NCBI RefSeq assembly: GCF_013177695.1
Contig: NZ_WOEY01000032.1
Coordinates: forward strand, 17,889-81,888
Direction: 5' to 3'
From: Paraburkholderia solitsugae
Lineage (GTDB): Bacteria > Pseudomonadota > Gammaproteobacteria > Burkholderiales > Burkholderiaceae
Length of the DNA stretch: 64,000 nt
The translations under genes were made by a program, and so were the position numbers. Every line of letters starts with the position of its first letter. Position 1 is the stretch's first letter. Positions 45,836 through 54,792 of the stretch are shown one piece after another. The notes below the pieces were generated by a model. That model searched no databases, was not told the DNA's origin, and was given only the letters and a program-made list of their open reading frames with translations.

Positions 45836-45846
45836 TAGTTGCACCA
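45836..45846. promoter_or_regulatory. FadR-family operator match TAGTTGCACCA
   Basis: Fits TNGTNNNACNA exactly, 23 bp upstream of the TTG and 71 bp upstream of the ATG of the GntR gene. A second match lies upstream of the lactonase gene. Candidate autoregulatory site. Confidence 0.45.
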
Positions 45847-45927
45847 TGGCTTAACAGGAACGCCTCAAACGCCCGCTGCACGGTGCTTGCCGCGTAAAGC
45901 GCCGTTATCGCAAAATTTGACAAATGT

Positions 45928-45941
45928 TTGATTTACATCCT
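45928..45941. promoter_or_regulatory. Possible FNR/CRP-type site upstream of the universal stress gene
   Basis: TTGATTTACATCCT matches the FNR consensus TTGATNNNNATCAA in the whole left half and three of five bases in the right half. It lies about 115 bp upstream of the stress-protein start, and an FNR homologue is encoded next door. Confidence 0.35.
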
Positions 45942-46055
45942 GACGCGATGCATCTTTTTCAGCGATCATTTAAGCTCGCATCGGTAATAAATTGTCAATG
46001 AGCCCGGCCGTGTGCAACCGCCGCGGCATCCGAATCCTTCAGACGCGGAGTCGAT

Positions 46056-46523
46056 ATGTACACACGCATCCTTGTAGCGGTCGACGGCAGCCACACCTCG
46101 CGCCGTGCATTCGAAGCAGCGCTCGCGCTTGCGAAATCCACCGGCGCTGTCCTGCAACCGTTCTACGTCGTCGAAAACACGCCGATGTATTTCGAAGCGC
46201 CCGGCTACGACCCTTCCATTCTGCGTAACCGTCTGGTCGAAGAAGGCAAGGAACTCGGTGCTGAATTCGCTCAGGCCATGGCGGAACAAGGCGTCAAGGG
46301 TGAGCTCGCCGTGAGCGAAGCTTCCTCGCTCGACGATGTATCGGTGGTCGTGCTAAAAGCGGCCGCCGACCTCAACGCCGATCTGCTAGTGATGGGCACG
46401 CATGGCCGGCGTGGTTTTCAGCGCCTGATTCTCGGCAGTGTCGCAGAGCGCTGCGTGCGTCAAGCGAGCTTGCCGGTCCTGCTGATCCCGTCCGCTGCGG
46501 GCAAGGCAACTCAAGACGCCTGA
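46056..46523 (+). CDS. Universal stress protein (UspA family)
   Basis: A 155-aa single-domain UspA-fold protein opening MYTRILVAVDGSHTSRRAFE and closing with the ATP-binding motif GTHGRRGFQRLILGSVAERCVRQASLPVLLI (GxxGxRGxxxxxxGSV). It helps survival under starvation or oxygen limitation. A gene for an FNR-type oxygen sensor follows 245 bp downstream on the same strand. Confidence 0.92.
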   Translation: MYTRILVAVDGSHTSRRAFEAALALAKSTGAVLQPFYVVENTPMYFEAPGYDPSILRNRLVEEGKELGAEFAQAMAEQGVKGELAVSEASSLDDVSVVVLKAAADLNADLLVMGTHGRRGFQRLILGSVAERCVRQASLPVLLIPSAAGKATQDA

Positions 46524-46768
46524 ACGCGGGGCAACGCACCTTGCCACTGCGTGTGCTTGCCGCATGAGGCCGCACGCGCAGAACCTTATCTCCAAAATCA
46601 GAGCAGAGCACGCTCTGCCGCGATGCATAGCAGTCCATAACCACAAGCGGCAACGTAAGGGTGACATTGCTCAAGATGCCTAACTGCGCGAGCGCGTCAT
46701 TTTGTCGCTAAACGGGGGGCATCGGCGGTGGGACAATCAGTCATTACCCTTACAAATGGCTGCAGAAC

Positions 46769-47563
46769 ATGCTTACTCCTACCGCTGTTACTGGCTCCGC
46801 CGGCGCTGCCGATTCCACTCCGCTTTCGTCACCGGCACGTGGCGGCCGTCGTGCCGCGCCGGTGAGGGCCACCGCGCGCACCGCCGCGCGCTGTTCGAGC
46901 TGTTCGATGCGGGCGCTCTGCATGCCGCAAGGCCTGTCGCCCGACGAACTCATGAAACTCGAAGCGCTCATTTGCACGGCGCGCTCGGTGCAGCGCGGCG
47001 AAGCGCTGTATCGCAGCGGCGACCGCTTCGACAATGTTTATGCCGTGCGTTCCGGCTCCATGAAAACCGTCATGGCGCACCGTGACGGCCGCGAACAGGT
47101 CACTGGCTTGCGCCTCGCCGGCGAAGCGCTCGGTCTCGACGGCATCAGCGAAGACGTGCATGCATGCAGCGCCATCGCCCTTGAAGACAGCACCGTTTGT
47201 ATCGTCCCCTACCCCGCCCTCAAGTCCCTGTGCCGCGAAATCAGTTCGATGCAGGACCGCCTGCACAAACTGCTGGGTGAACAGATCGTCCGCGAAGCGG
47301 GGCAGATGATGGTGCTCGGCTCGCTTTCAGCGGACGAACGCGTGGCGGCATTTCTGCTCGACGTGTCGGAGCGCAACGCGCAACGCGGCTATTCATCCGC
47401 GGAATTCAACTTGCGCATGACACGCGAGGACATGGGCAGCTACCTCGGCATGACGCTCGAAACCGTGAGCCGCACCCTGTCAAGATTTCAAAAGCGCGGC
47501 CTGATCGACACACAAGGCAAACACATCCGGATCGTCGATCTGGAAGGCTTGCAGAAGGTGTAA
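46769..47563 (+). CDS. fnr: FNR-type oxygen-sensing transcription regulator
   Basis: A 264-aa CRP/FNR protein. Four cysteines match the E. coli FNR [4Fe-4S] ligands: C42, C45 and C51 in RCSSCSMRALC, and C144 in ALEDSTVC; the 93-residue gap from third to fourth is identical to E. coli. A cyclic-nucleotide-like beta roll and a helix-turn-helix (MTREDMGSYLGMTLETVSRTLSRFQKRGLI, with the FNR E-x-x-S-R) follow. It should activate genes for low-oxygen respiration. The N-terminal 35 residues are a Thr/Ala/Arg-rich extension. Confidence 0.92.
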   Translation: MLTPTAVTGSAGAADSTPLSSPARGGRRAAPVRATARTAARCSSCSMRALCMPQGLSPDELMKLEALICTARSVQRGEALYRSGDRFDNVYAVRSGSMKTVMAHRDGREQVTGLRLAGEALGLDGISEDVHACSAIALEDSTVCIVPYPALKSLCREISSMQDRLHKLLGEQIVREAGQMMVLGSLSADERVAAFLLDVSERNAQRGYSSAEFNLRMTREDMGSYLGMTLETVSRTLSRFQKRGLIDTQGKHIRIVDLEGLQKV

Positions 47564-47694
47564 GTCATACGCGCAGGACCTGGCCCGCGCGGTCACGTCC
47601 TCGCCCACCTGTTTTTTAGCGCGCTTTCGCCTTGGCATGGCTCCTGCGAGCGGGTACAGTCTTTAGTCCGTCCCCCGCAAGGAGACTTGGCGAA

Positions 47695-49008
47695 ATGAAT
47701 CGCGACCCCGCCCCGCATCACCCGCTCATCCAGCGTCTGATCGACGCGCGTCAAGTGACCGACGCGCTGTTTTCCATCGTCAAACCCGAGTTTCTGTATG
47801 AACGGCCGATCCGTGAGCGCCACCGGATCGTGTTTTATGTCGGCCATCTGGAAGCTTTCGATCGTAATCTTTTCGATCAACGTCTGTGCGATCTGCCGGC
47901 GTTCGATCCGCACCTCGACCAGCTCTTCGCTTTCGGCATTGACCCTGTCGACGGCGGCTTTCCGGCCGATCAACCTGGCGACTGGCCGTCGCTCGACGCC
48001 GTGCGCGGCTACGCGCTGCGCGCCCGCGAGCAGATCGACCGCGAACTCGATGCACTGAGCGACTCGGCGCATGTCGGCCGCAAGGGCGCACACGTTGACG
48101 CGTCCGACCAGTTGCTGAACGTCGCGATTGAGCATCGGCTGATGCATGCTGAAACGCTCGCGTACATGCTGCATCAGTTGCCGCTTGCGCAAAAGGTCAC
48201 CGGGTTGCACGAACCGGTGCTCACCCGTTCTGAACCACGTGAGGTGTTATCGTCGATGGTCAGCGTGCCGGCTGGCGCAACGGTGCTCGGCATGTCACGT
48301 GAAAGTGGGCGTTTTGGTTGGGACAACGAGTTCGGCGAAATGCGCGTTGACGTACCGGCGTTCGAGATCGACCGCCATATGGTAACGAACGGCGCGTTTC
48401 GTGAGTTCATCGAGGCAGGCGGCTATCGCGAACCGACGTGGTGGACGGACAAGGATTGGGCCTGGAAAGAAGCCGAGCATATCGAGCATCCCGCCTGCTG
48501 GTCGCAGCACACCGGAAGCAATCAGAACCGCGCGTGGATGCTGCGGACGATGTTCGCCGAAGTGCCACTGCCGCTCGACTGGCCGGCATACGTGAGTCAC
48601 GCTGAAGCCAGCGCCTACGCGCGCTGGGCCGGCAAGACACTACCCAGTGAAGCACAATGGCAACGCGCGGCACATGGCGCCCCGCATGCGATGTCGGGCA
48701 ATTTCGATTTTCGTAGCTGGGACCCGCAACCGGTCGACGCGCATCCGGACAACGTCAGCGCGTTCGGAGTGGAAGGTCAATTCGGCAATGGCTGGGAGTG
48801 GACCTCCACGGTGTTCGACGCACTGCCGGGGTTTGAAGCGTTTCCGTTTTATCCGGGCTACTCCGCCAACTTTTTCGACGGGCAGCATTATGTGATCAAA
48901 GGCGGTTCGGCGCGCACCGCGCAATGCATGTTGCGGCCGGCGTTTCGCAACTGGTTTCAGCCGCATTATCAGTATGTGTATGCGGGGTTTCGGTGCGTGA
49001 AAACATGA
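47695..49008 (+). CDS. EgtB/SenA/OvoA-type nonheme-iron sulfoxide synthase
   Basis: A 437-aa protein with an N-terminal DinB-like domain and a C-terminal FGE-sulfatase fold. The three iron ligands are visible: H51 in GHLEAFD, and H147 and H151 in EHRLMHAET, matching the EgtB pattern. It should join a thiol or selenol compound oxidatively to a histidine-derived substrate. The methyltransferase (EgtD) and lyase partners of ergothioneine synthesis are not in the window, so SenA or another variant is possible. AAGGAG lies upstream of ATG 47695. Confidence 0.82.
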   Translation: MNRDPAPHHPLIQRLIDARQVTDALFSIVKPEFLYERPIRERHRIVFYVGHLEAFDRNLFDQRLCDLPAFDPHLDQLFAFGIDPVDGGFPADQPGDWPSLDAVRGYALRAREQIDRELDALSDSAHVGRKGAHVDASDQLLNVAIEHRLMHAETLAYMLHQLPLAQKVTGLHEPVLTRSEPREVLSSMVSVPAGATVLGMSRESGRFGWDNEFGEMRVDVPAFEIDRHMVTNGAFREFIEAGGYREPTWWTDKDWAWKEAEHIEHPACWSQHTGSNQNRAWMLRTMFAEVPLPLDWPAYVSHAEASAYARWAGKTLPSEAQWQRAAHGAPHAMSGNFDFRSWDPQPVDAHPDNVSAFGVEGQFGNGWEWTSTVFDALPGFEAFPFYPGYSANFFDGQHYVIKGGSARTAQCMLRPAFRNWFQPHYQYVYAGFRCVKT

Positions 49009-49020
49009 TAACCGACGATG

Positions 49021-49992
49021 CTACCAGGGCCACCCCAGCGAGGTTCCCGTGCCCGTTTCGCCGGCGCGCGCGTGGACCAGGCGCGCAACCGTCAGATCCT
49101 GCAGCGCAATACCTGTCATGTCGAACACGGTGACGTCGTCCGGTTGCCGGTTTGCCTCGGTCACTCCCGTGATCAGATCGCCGATCTCGATGCAGGCTGT
49201 ATCAGGAGCCCATTGAGTCTCGCCGATCTGGCGCGCCTGAATTCGGTCGTCGACAAAGAGGCGGGCTCGCTTCAGCAAGCCTTCCGGAAGTTCGCGCTTG
49301 CCTTTGGTGTCAGCACCCACGCAGTTGAAATGCGTGCCTGGCCGCACCGCCTGTGCGTCGAACAGTGGACCGGACCCCGGAGTCGCCGTAATCACCACAT
49401 CGCTCTCGGCGACCGCGACGTCGCGGTCGGACGCATGCGAGACTTCGCAGCGTCCGATGAATTGCGCTTCAAACGCAGCATCGCGTTGACCGTCGACGGT
49501 GACATATCGAATGGAAGCAAGCCTCTCCAGCACACGCATTGCGAAGCTGACCTGCACGCGCGCCTGTACGCCCGTGCCGAAGACGCATAGCCGTGTGCTG
49601 TCCGCCCGCGCAAGAAGCGTCAAGCCCAAGCCACCAGCAGCACCTGTGCGCATCGTCGTGATCGCGTTACCGTCGATAAGGCACACGGGCCGACCGGTAA
49701 TGGGATTGATCAACATAATGGTGGCCTGGTGCGGTTCACCGCCCAAGCTTCGGTTTCCCGGCCAAAACCCCGCTGCCTTGAATCCGAGCAGATCCTGCGA
49801 CTGGACATCGCCCGACTTGATGCCGAATACGGCGCCCGTCGCCAGCGACTCCCTGACCACGGAGAAGACGCGGCCCTTGCCCTGGCTATGCAGAGCAAAC
49901 GCCTCCCGTACCGCTTCCACCACCTGCCCCGGTTCCAGCAAGGTCTCAACTTGATGTTTGTCGAGAAGGACCAGCCTGGCATCATTTCGCAT
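49021..49992 (-). CDS. Ornithine cyclodeaminase/mu-crystallin family protein
   Basis: A 323-aa Rossmann protein with the substrate-binding GFKAAGFWPGNRSLGGEPHQATIMLINPITGRPVCLIDG segment and the NAD-binding FGTGVQARVQVSFAMRVL. Family members deaminate ornithine to proline or act as imine reductases or amino-acid dehydrogenases. It is the last gene of the seven-gene minus-strand cluster. GTG 50004 is an alternative start. The true substrate is unclear. Confidence 0.87.
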   Translation of the reverse strand: MRNDARLVLLDKHQVETLLEPGQVVEAVREAFALHSQGKGRVFSVVRESLATGAVFGIKSGDVQSQDLLGFKAAGFWPGNRSLGGEPHQATIMLINPITGRPVCLIDGNAITTMRTGAAGGLGLTLLARADSTRLCVFGTGVQARVQVSFAMRVLERLASIRYVTVDGQRDAAFEAQFIGRCEVSHASDRDVAVAESDVVITATPGSGPLFDAQAVRPGTHFNCVGADTKGKRELPEGLLKRARLFVDDRIQARQIGETQWAPDTACIEIGDLITGVTEANRQPDDVTVFDMTGIALQDLTVARLVHARAGETGTGTSLGWPW

Positions 49993-50042
49993 TTTGCTCG
50001 ACACCGTAGTTCGTGAAACACCCAAATGCAGCACAGCCCGCG

Positions 50043-51386
50043 TCAAGGAATACTGCGCGAGCGCGCAGTCGCCAGTGGCGCCGCCACGCGGCCCGTGCGT
50101 TCGACGAGCAGTACCGTCGTTGCAGACACGCACATCAGCGCGGCAACGCCGAGCATCGGGACGCGATAGGAGCCGGTAACATCGTGCAGCCAGCCGGTCG
50201 CATAAGGCCCGAGAAAACCCGCGAGCGTGCCAATCGTGTTGATGAGCCCAATGCCCGCCGCAGCGGCCCCATTGCTGAGATAACGCGGAGGCAACTGCCA
50301 GAACGACGCATGCGGCGTATAGACACCGACCGCGCCCAGCGTAAAAGCCGCCATCACCTCGTACGGCGAGGACATGAACAGCGCCGCGGCAAACGATAAG
50401 CCGCCCACCGCGGTAGGAATCGCGACATGCCACGCGCTGACAGTTGTGCGCCGCGCATAGTATCCCCAGAGCAAAATGGTGACTGCCGACACCGCAAACG
50501 GAATGGCCGTCATCAGTCCAATCTGGAACACGGAATACTTGACAGCAAACATCCGCGAGAATTCGGCCACTATCTGCGGGAGAAAGAACGAGAGCGCGAC
50601 GACGCCGATATTGATGCCGAAATAGATCAGCCCGAATGTGAGGACTCGCCGATCCAGCAGCGCACGCCACGCGCTTTGCGGCGACACGCGGTTTGCCTCC
50701 TGCCGCTCCACTGCAAGCGCCCGATTCAGTTCTGCGCGCTCGTCCGCGGTCAACCACGCGGCGTCGTCCGGTCGATCCTTCATCAAGACGAAGGTGACGA
50801 CACCTAGCGCGATCGCCGGCAGTCCTTCAATGAAGAACATCGAGCGCCAGCCGGACCATCCGAAGAGGTGCGCATGCTCCATCACGAAGGTCGAAATCGG
50901 CGCGCCGAGCATGTTCGACAGCGGGATCGAGAGAAACAGCAGCGACATCAGCCACACCCGTTCCTGCCGGGGCAGCCAGAACGTGACATACAGCACCATG
51001 CCAGGAAAGAAACCGGACTCGGCGACGCCGAGAAGAAAGCGTAGTACGTACAGCGTGTGGGCACTATCGACGAACGCGGTCAGCGACGCGACAATGCCCC
51101 ACGTTACGAGAATACGTGTCATCCAGATCCGCGCACCGAACCTGGCCAGCATCAGGTTGCTCGGCACGGCAACGAGAATGTAGCCGGCGTAGAAGAGGCC
51201 CGCGGCAAATCCGAACTGCGAGACCGACATGCCGAGTTCGCGATTCATGGTCAATGCCGCGTAGCCGACATTCGCTCGATCCAACTGGTTGACGACGTAG
51301 AGCAAAATCAGCAGTGGCGCGAGGCGCCAGATGACTTTCCGGGTGATCTGCGGTTTGATTCGTACCGCGTTCAAGGCATGGTTCAT
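50043..51386 (-). CDS. MFS transporter, anion:cation symporter (GudP-like) type
   Basis: A 447-aa 12-helix transporter with ACS-family signatures: LLYVVNQLDRANVGYAAL in helix 1 and RFLLGVAESGFFPGMVLYV in helix 4-5. Such proteins import organic acids with protons. It lies between the M81 peptidase and ornithine-cyclodeaminase genes on the same strand, so it probably imports a substrate of the cluster. Confidence 0.88.
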   Translation of the reverse strand: MNHALNAVRIKPQITRKVIWRLAPLLILLYVVNQLDRANVGYAALTMNRELGMSVSQFGFAAGLFYAGYILVAVPSNLMLARFGARIWMTRILVTWGIVASLTAFVDSAHTLYVLRFLLGVAESGFFPGMVLYVTFWLPRQERVWLMSLLFLSIPLSNMLGAPISTFVMEHAHLFGWSGWRSMFFIEGLPAIALGVVTFVLMKDRPDDAAWLTADERAELNRALAVERQEANRVSPQSAWRALLDRRVLTFGLIYFGINIGVVALSFFLPQIVAEFSRMFAVKYSVFQIGLMTAIPFAVSAVTILLWGYYARRTTVSAWHVAIPTAVGGLSFAAALFMSSPYEVMAAFTLGAVGVYTPHASFWQLPPRYLSNGAAAAGIGLINTIGTLAGFLGPYATGWLHDVTGSYRVPMLGVAALMCVSATTVLLVERTGRVAAPLATARSRSIP

Positions 51387-51494
51387 GTGACAGTCCTCTC
51401 GTGTGATGAGGCACGGTCAGCGCAAGCCGTGCGGATACGGCACGGCAAAGCCCGTGCGTCAAGCGGCCGCAGGCCGGCGCTCTGGTTGCAAAAA

Positions 51495-53054
51495 TCATCC
51501 AATCGCGTTGCTCCCCGGCAGGACGGTACGGGCCTTCGGCATCCACGTTGCAATGTTGTCCAGTGGTACGACGGGTCTCGGCATCCCCGTGAAATCAAAG
51601 CGCGACAGGATGGGCGAGGTCAGGCCTGGGGCATCGACACTGACGATTTGTGCGTCAGAAAAGAATTCGTCGAACGCCGCCCTGAAATGTCCGCGCGACT
51701 TCAACACCACCACGCGCGCGCGAGCGATGTCGATGCCAAACATCTCGAAGAACATCGGCTCATGGCACTGATGCCGCTTGCTGATGACGATGACCGTCAC
51801 GCCTCCCAGTTGCAGTGCGGCCGATGGCCCGAGGTCGAAGCTGCAGCCGGCAAGCTGTCCGCGCCGGCCCACTCCTTTGCCGGCGTGCAGGCGCAACACA
51901 CGGGCCGGCGCCTCGAACGGTTCCGAATACGCGGTGGTTTCGGCACGATTAAAGCGCGCATGGAACGCGTGCCCGGTACCCGCTGCATGCGCGTCTGCCG
52001 CCAGCTCGGGGTCGGTGACGACACCGAGGATCGCACCGCGAACTTCGTGTTCGAGCAGCGCCTTGAGCATGAACGGGGTGTTGCCGCGCCCACCGCCGCC
52101 TGGATTGTCGGCCACGTCGGCAAGGAGCAAGGGCGCGCGCGATGGATCGTCGCCAGTTATTTTCGCCAGGCGGACCGCATCCTCGACGGGCGTGAGCCGC
52201 GGCGTAAACGCGGCGCGCTCTCGCCAGGCGTACGACGCGAGATCGTTTGCAACCTGAGCCGCTAGCGGCGCATCGCCGCGCGTGGTGACGAGTACCGTCA
52301 AGCCATTCTTGGGCGTGTCCGCAAACGCAAACCCACCGACAATCGACACGTTCACGATGCGCGGATCGTCGAGTGCTTCGGCGCGCCGGATCATCTCGGC
52401 ATACGGCCCGGTTCCCGGGGCCGTCAGCAACTGGGTCGGCGGCGCGCAGACGGGCATGCGCACATGCGCGACGGCTGTGCGCATGCCGTCCACCAGTTCA
52501 GTGAGGATACGGGCCGCATCGGCGCCGCGCTCGGCCATATCCGTATGCGGATTCCGGCGGTATGAGACTAGCGTGTCGACCGCGTCCACCATCCGGTCCG
52601 ACACGTTCGCATGCAGGTCGACCGTGGCAACGATCGGAACCGCGGGTCCGACCACGCGGCGCACGAGCGTGAACACCACGCCGTCGGGGTCGTGCTCTTC
52701 TGTCGTGATGGCCGCACCGTGCTCGCAGATATAGACCGCGTCAAGCGGCAACGCCGCGCGCAACCGCTGTTCGAACTCGCGCAGCGTGTCGGTGAAGAAT
52801 TCATGCTCGACCGGACCGCCCGACTCCGCGTTGGCAAAGAGGATCGGGACTGGCGTCCACGGACGGATCGTATCCATCGTACGCACGAACGCCGGAATTT
52901 CCGGCGTCATCACCGGCGCATCGCTTCTGGCGTCAGCGAGTAGCGCGGCATCCGGCAGGTAAGCACGCGATACGAAATCGGCACGCGTGGCAACCGGCGC
53001 AAACCGGTTCGACTCGATCGCGAAGCCAAGAATGGCAATGCGCGGGCTTTTCAT
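51495..53054 (-). CDS. M81 family metallopeptidase (MlrC-like)
   Basis: A 519-aa protein with the M81 N-terminal block (RIAILGFAIESNRFAPV), metal-binding ICEHGAAITTEEHDPDG and TVDLHANVSDRMVD, and the C-terminal DVADNPGGGGRGNT. MlrC of sphingomonads belongs here and cleaves the linear breakdown product of microcystin next to its iso-linked D-glutamate. The gene starts at ATG 53054 behind AGGAGG (GTG 53057 is too close). Context suggests hydrolysis of an amide involving a D-amino acid. Confidence 0.88.
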   Translation of the reverse strand: MKSPRIAILGFAIESNRFAPVATRADFVSRAYLPDAALLADARSDAPVMTPEIPAFVRTMDTIRPWTPVPILFANAESGGPVEHEFFTDTLREFEQRLRAALPLDAVYICEHGAAITTEEHDPDGVVFTLVRRVVGPAVPIVATVDLHANVSDRMVDAVDTLVSYRRNPHTDMAERGADAARILTELVDGMRTAVAHVRMPVCAPPTQLLTAPGTGPYAEMIRRAEALDDPRIVNVSIVGGFAFADTPKNGLTVLVTTRGDAPLAAQVANDLASYAWRERAAFTPRLTPVEDAVRLAKITGDDPSRAPLLLADVADNPGGGGRGNTPFMLKALLEHEVRGAILGVVTDPELAADAHAAGTGHAFHARFNRAETTAYSEPFEAPARVLRLHAGKGVGRRGQLAGCSFDLGPSAALQLGGVTVIVISKRHQCHEPMFFEMFGIDIARARVVVLKSRGHFRAAFDEFFSDAQIVSVDAPGLTSPILSRFDFTGMPRPVVPLDNIATWMPKARTVLPGSNAIG

Positions 53055-53210
53055 CACTCCCTCCTCATAGGCCGGCGGCGTCAGCCAGCCCTGGAGCGGT
53101 GACGTTTCCGGCGGGTCATCAACAGGTGATCGTTGTCATCGGCGCGCCGGCGGCTTACCGGCGGCGCAGGCGAACAGGCGCATCAGGCACATGAGTACGC
53201 ACGCGACGCC

Positions 53211-53603
53211 TCACGCTCCGACATAAGCAACGACGTCGATTTCGATCAATACGCCCTGAAGCCCACACGCCAACGTCGTGCGGGCCGGTTTGTGGTTCGG
53301 GAAATATTTCGCATAAACGGTATTGCACCGTTTAAACAATCCCATGTCTTCAATGTAGATAGTAGTCTTGACGATATCTCCCAGCGTCGCCCCGGCGGCG
53401 GCCAGAACCTTACCCACGTTGTCCAGCGCGGCGGCTGTCTGCTCTTCGATCGTATCCCCGAGGACGTTTCTATTCGCGTCGCGTGGCGTCTGCCCCGATA
53501 CGAAAACGAACCCGCCCGCCACCATCGCCGACGAGTAATGCCCTCCCGCCTTGATATGGGGGGCGTCGATCACCCGCAGTTTTGCGCCGATATCACTTTC
53601 CAT
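53211..53603 (-). CDS. RidA-family enamine/imine deaminase
   Basis: A 130-aa RidA/YjgF protein with the family phrases GHYSSAMVAGGFVFVSGQTPRD and KPARTTLACGL, where the conserved Arg binds the substrate carboxylate. RidA hydrolyses reactive 2-aminoacrylate and related enamines made by PLP dehydratases. ATG 53603 is chosen because GAAGGG is 8 nt away; ATG 53609 is too near. The gene upstream encodes just such a PLP enzyme. Confidence 0.9.
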   Translation of the reverse strand: MESDIGAKLRVIDAPHIKAGGHYSSAMVAGGFVFVSGQTPRDANRNVLGDTIEEQTAAALDNVGKVLAAAGATLGDIVKTTIYIEDMGLFKRCNTVYAKYFPNHKPARTTLACGLQGVLIEIDVVAYVGA

Positions 53604-53662
53604 CGCCATTTCCCTTCTCGTTTTCTGCACCGGGAAGCACAGGACACTTTCCGATCGACTGC

Positions 53663-54769
53663 CTACCTGCGACTGCCGAGTTGATCCCGGAACTCCCATT
53701 TTTCATCTCGTCCTAACACCAGCGCCTTGTCGTACAGATAGGCGGTCGTGCACGCATGGCGGGGCAATAACAAGACCCACTCACCGACCTCAAGATCGTC
53801 GTTTTCGACCACGACATGCTCTTCGCTCATCATCAGGATTTTCCCGTGCCACCGAAAACGCTCGGTCAGCGGTTTGTCGGGGGAGATGGCCTTGGAGCCC
53901 GCGTCCAGCGTCGCTGTGTTGTCTTTTCTGGCGATCACGGTCGCCAGCACAAACGCGCTCGGTTTCCATCCGAACTCCGGCAGCTCCGTATCGTGCTGCG
54001 AACTCGAATACGTCCAGCTCCCGGGCGACACGTACCTGGCCAAGCTCGGCGGCCAGACGTCGAAGCTATAGCTCGCGCCAGCAATCAGCTCCGCGCACAG
54101 GCCTGCCGTGGCACCGCTTTCGATCAGCGCGGCAACACGCCCCATGACCTCGCCGATCCGCTTGCGTCGAACTGCTGCGTCCGGGCCCTGGATATGACCG
54201 TCATACACATGCCAGCCGCCGAAGCGACCAAGTGACTGGACATCGTGTGCCAGTTCCAGTGCGGCTTGGGTCAACGGCACACCGGTTCGTCCCATGCCAG
54301 GATCCAGGTCGACGATCAGCTTCAGGTTGGCGGGGCGACTCGCGCTGGCCGCGAGCGCCTCGCTCCACGCGGACAGGCCGGCCGTCGAATCAACCAGTGC
54401 GCCCACCGAGGCTGAAGGAAAGGCGCTGGCCGCCGCGATCACGGCGCGCATGTTCGCCTTGTTAGCCGTCGGATAAGCCCAAACGACCTTCGGCGCACCG
54501 GCGGCGAGCACCATGGCGACTTCGGTCGCGGTTGCCGCCTTGAAGGCTTGCACGCCCTCGCCAAGCAGCAGCTTGACGATCCATCCGGAGCGATGCGTTT
54601 TCACATGCGGCATGAGCCGCTCGACACCGCCGCACGCGCGCGCGGTCGCATGAAGGTTGTCAATCACGCCTTGTTCGGAAACGGCGAAACAGGGTGTCTG
54701 GATGTCTTCTGGCAGGGTGCGGGCCCATGCCGGGCGATATTTCAGGCTGGATGCGGAGATGCTCGACAT
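53663..54769 (-). CDS. Type III PLP enzyme, D-serine dehydratase/D-threonine aldolase family
   Basis: A 368-aa alanine-racemase-fold protein. The PLP lysine is K57 in MPHVKTHRSGW. The C-terminal metal site reads RHACTT (H338, C340); His-x-Cys is the zinc pair of eukaryotic-type D-serine dehydratase, whereas D-threonine aldolases usually have His-x-Asp, so a dehydratase is favoured. It would release an enamine for RidA, encoded next in the operon. Which D-amino acid it takes is unknown. Confidence 0.85.
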   Translation of the reverse strand: MSSISASSLKYRPAWARTLPEDIQTPCFAVSEQGVIDNLHATARACGGVERLMPHVKTHRSGWIVKLLLGEGVQAFKAATATEVAMVLAAGAPKVVWAYPTANKANMRAVIAAASAFPSASVGALVDSTAGLSAWSEALAASASRPANLKLIVDLDPGMGRTGVPLTQAALELAHDVQSLGRFGGWHVYDGHIQGPDAAVRRKRIGEVMGRVAALIESGATAGLCAELIAGASYSFDVWPPSLARYVSPGSWTYSSSQHDTELPEFGWKPSAFVLATVIARKDNTATLDAGSKAISPDKPLTERFRWHGKILMMSEEHVVVENDDLEVGEWVLLLPRHACTTAYLYDKALVLGRDEKWEFRDQLGSRR

Positions 54770-54792
54770 AATTCAATTAACTGGGGTTTTGT

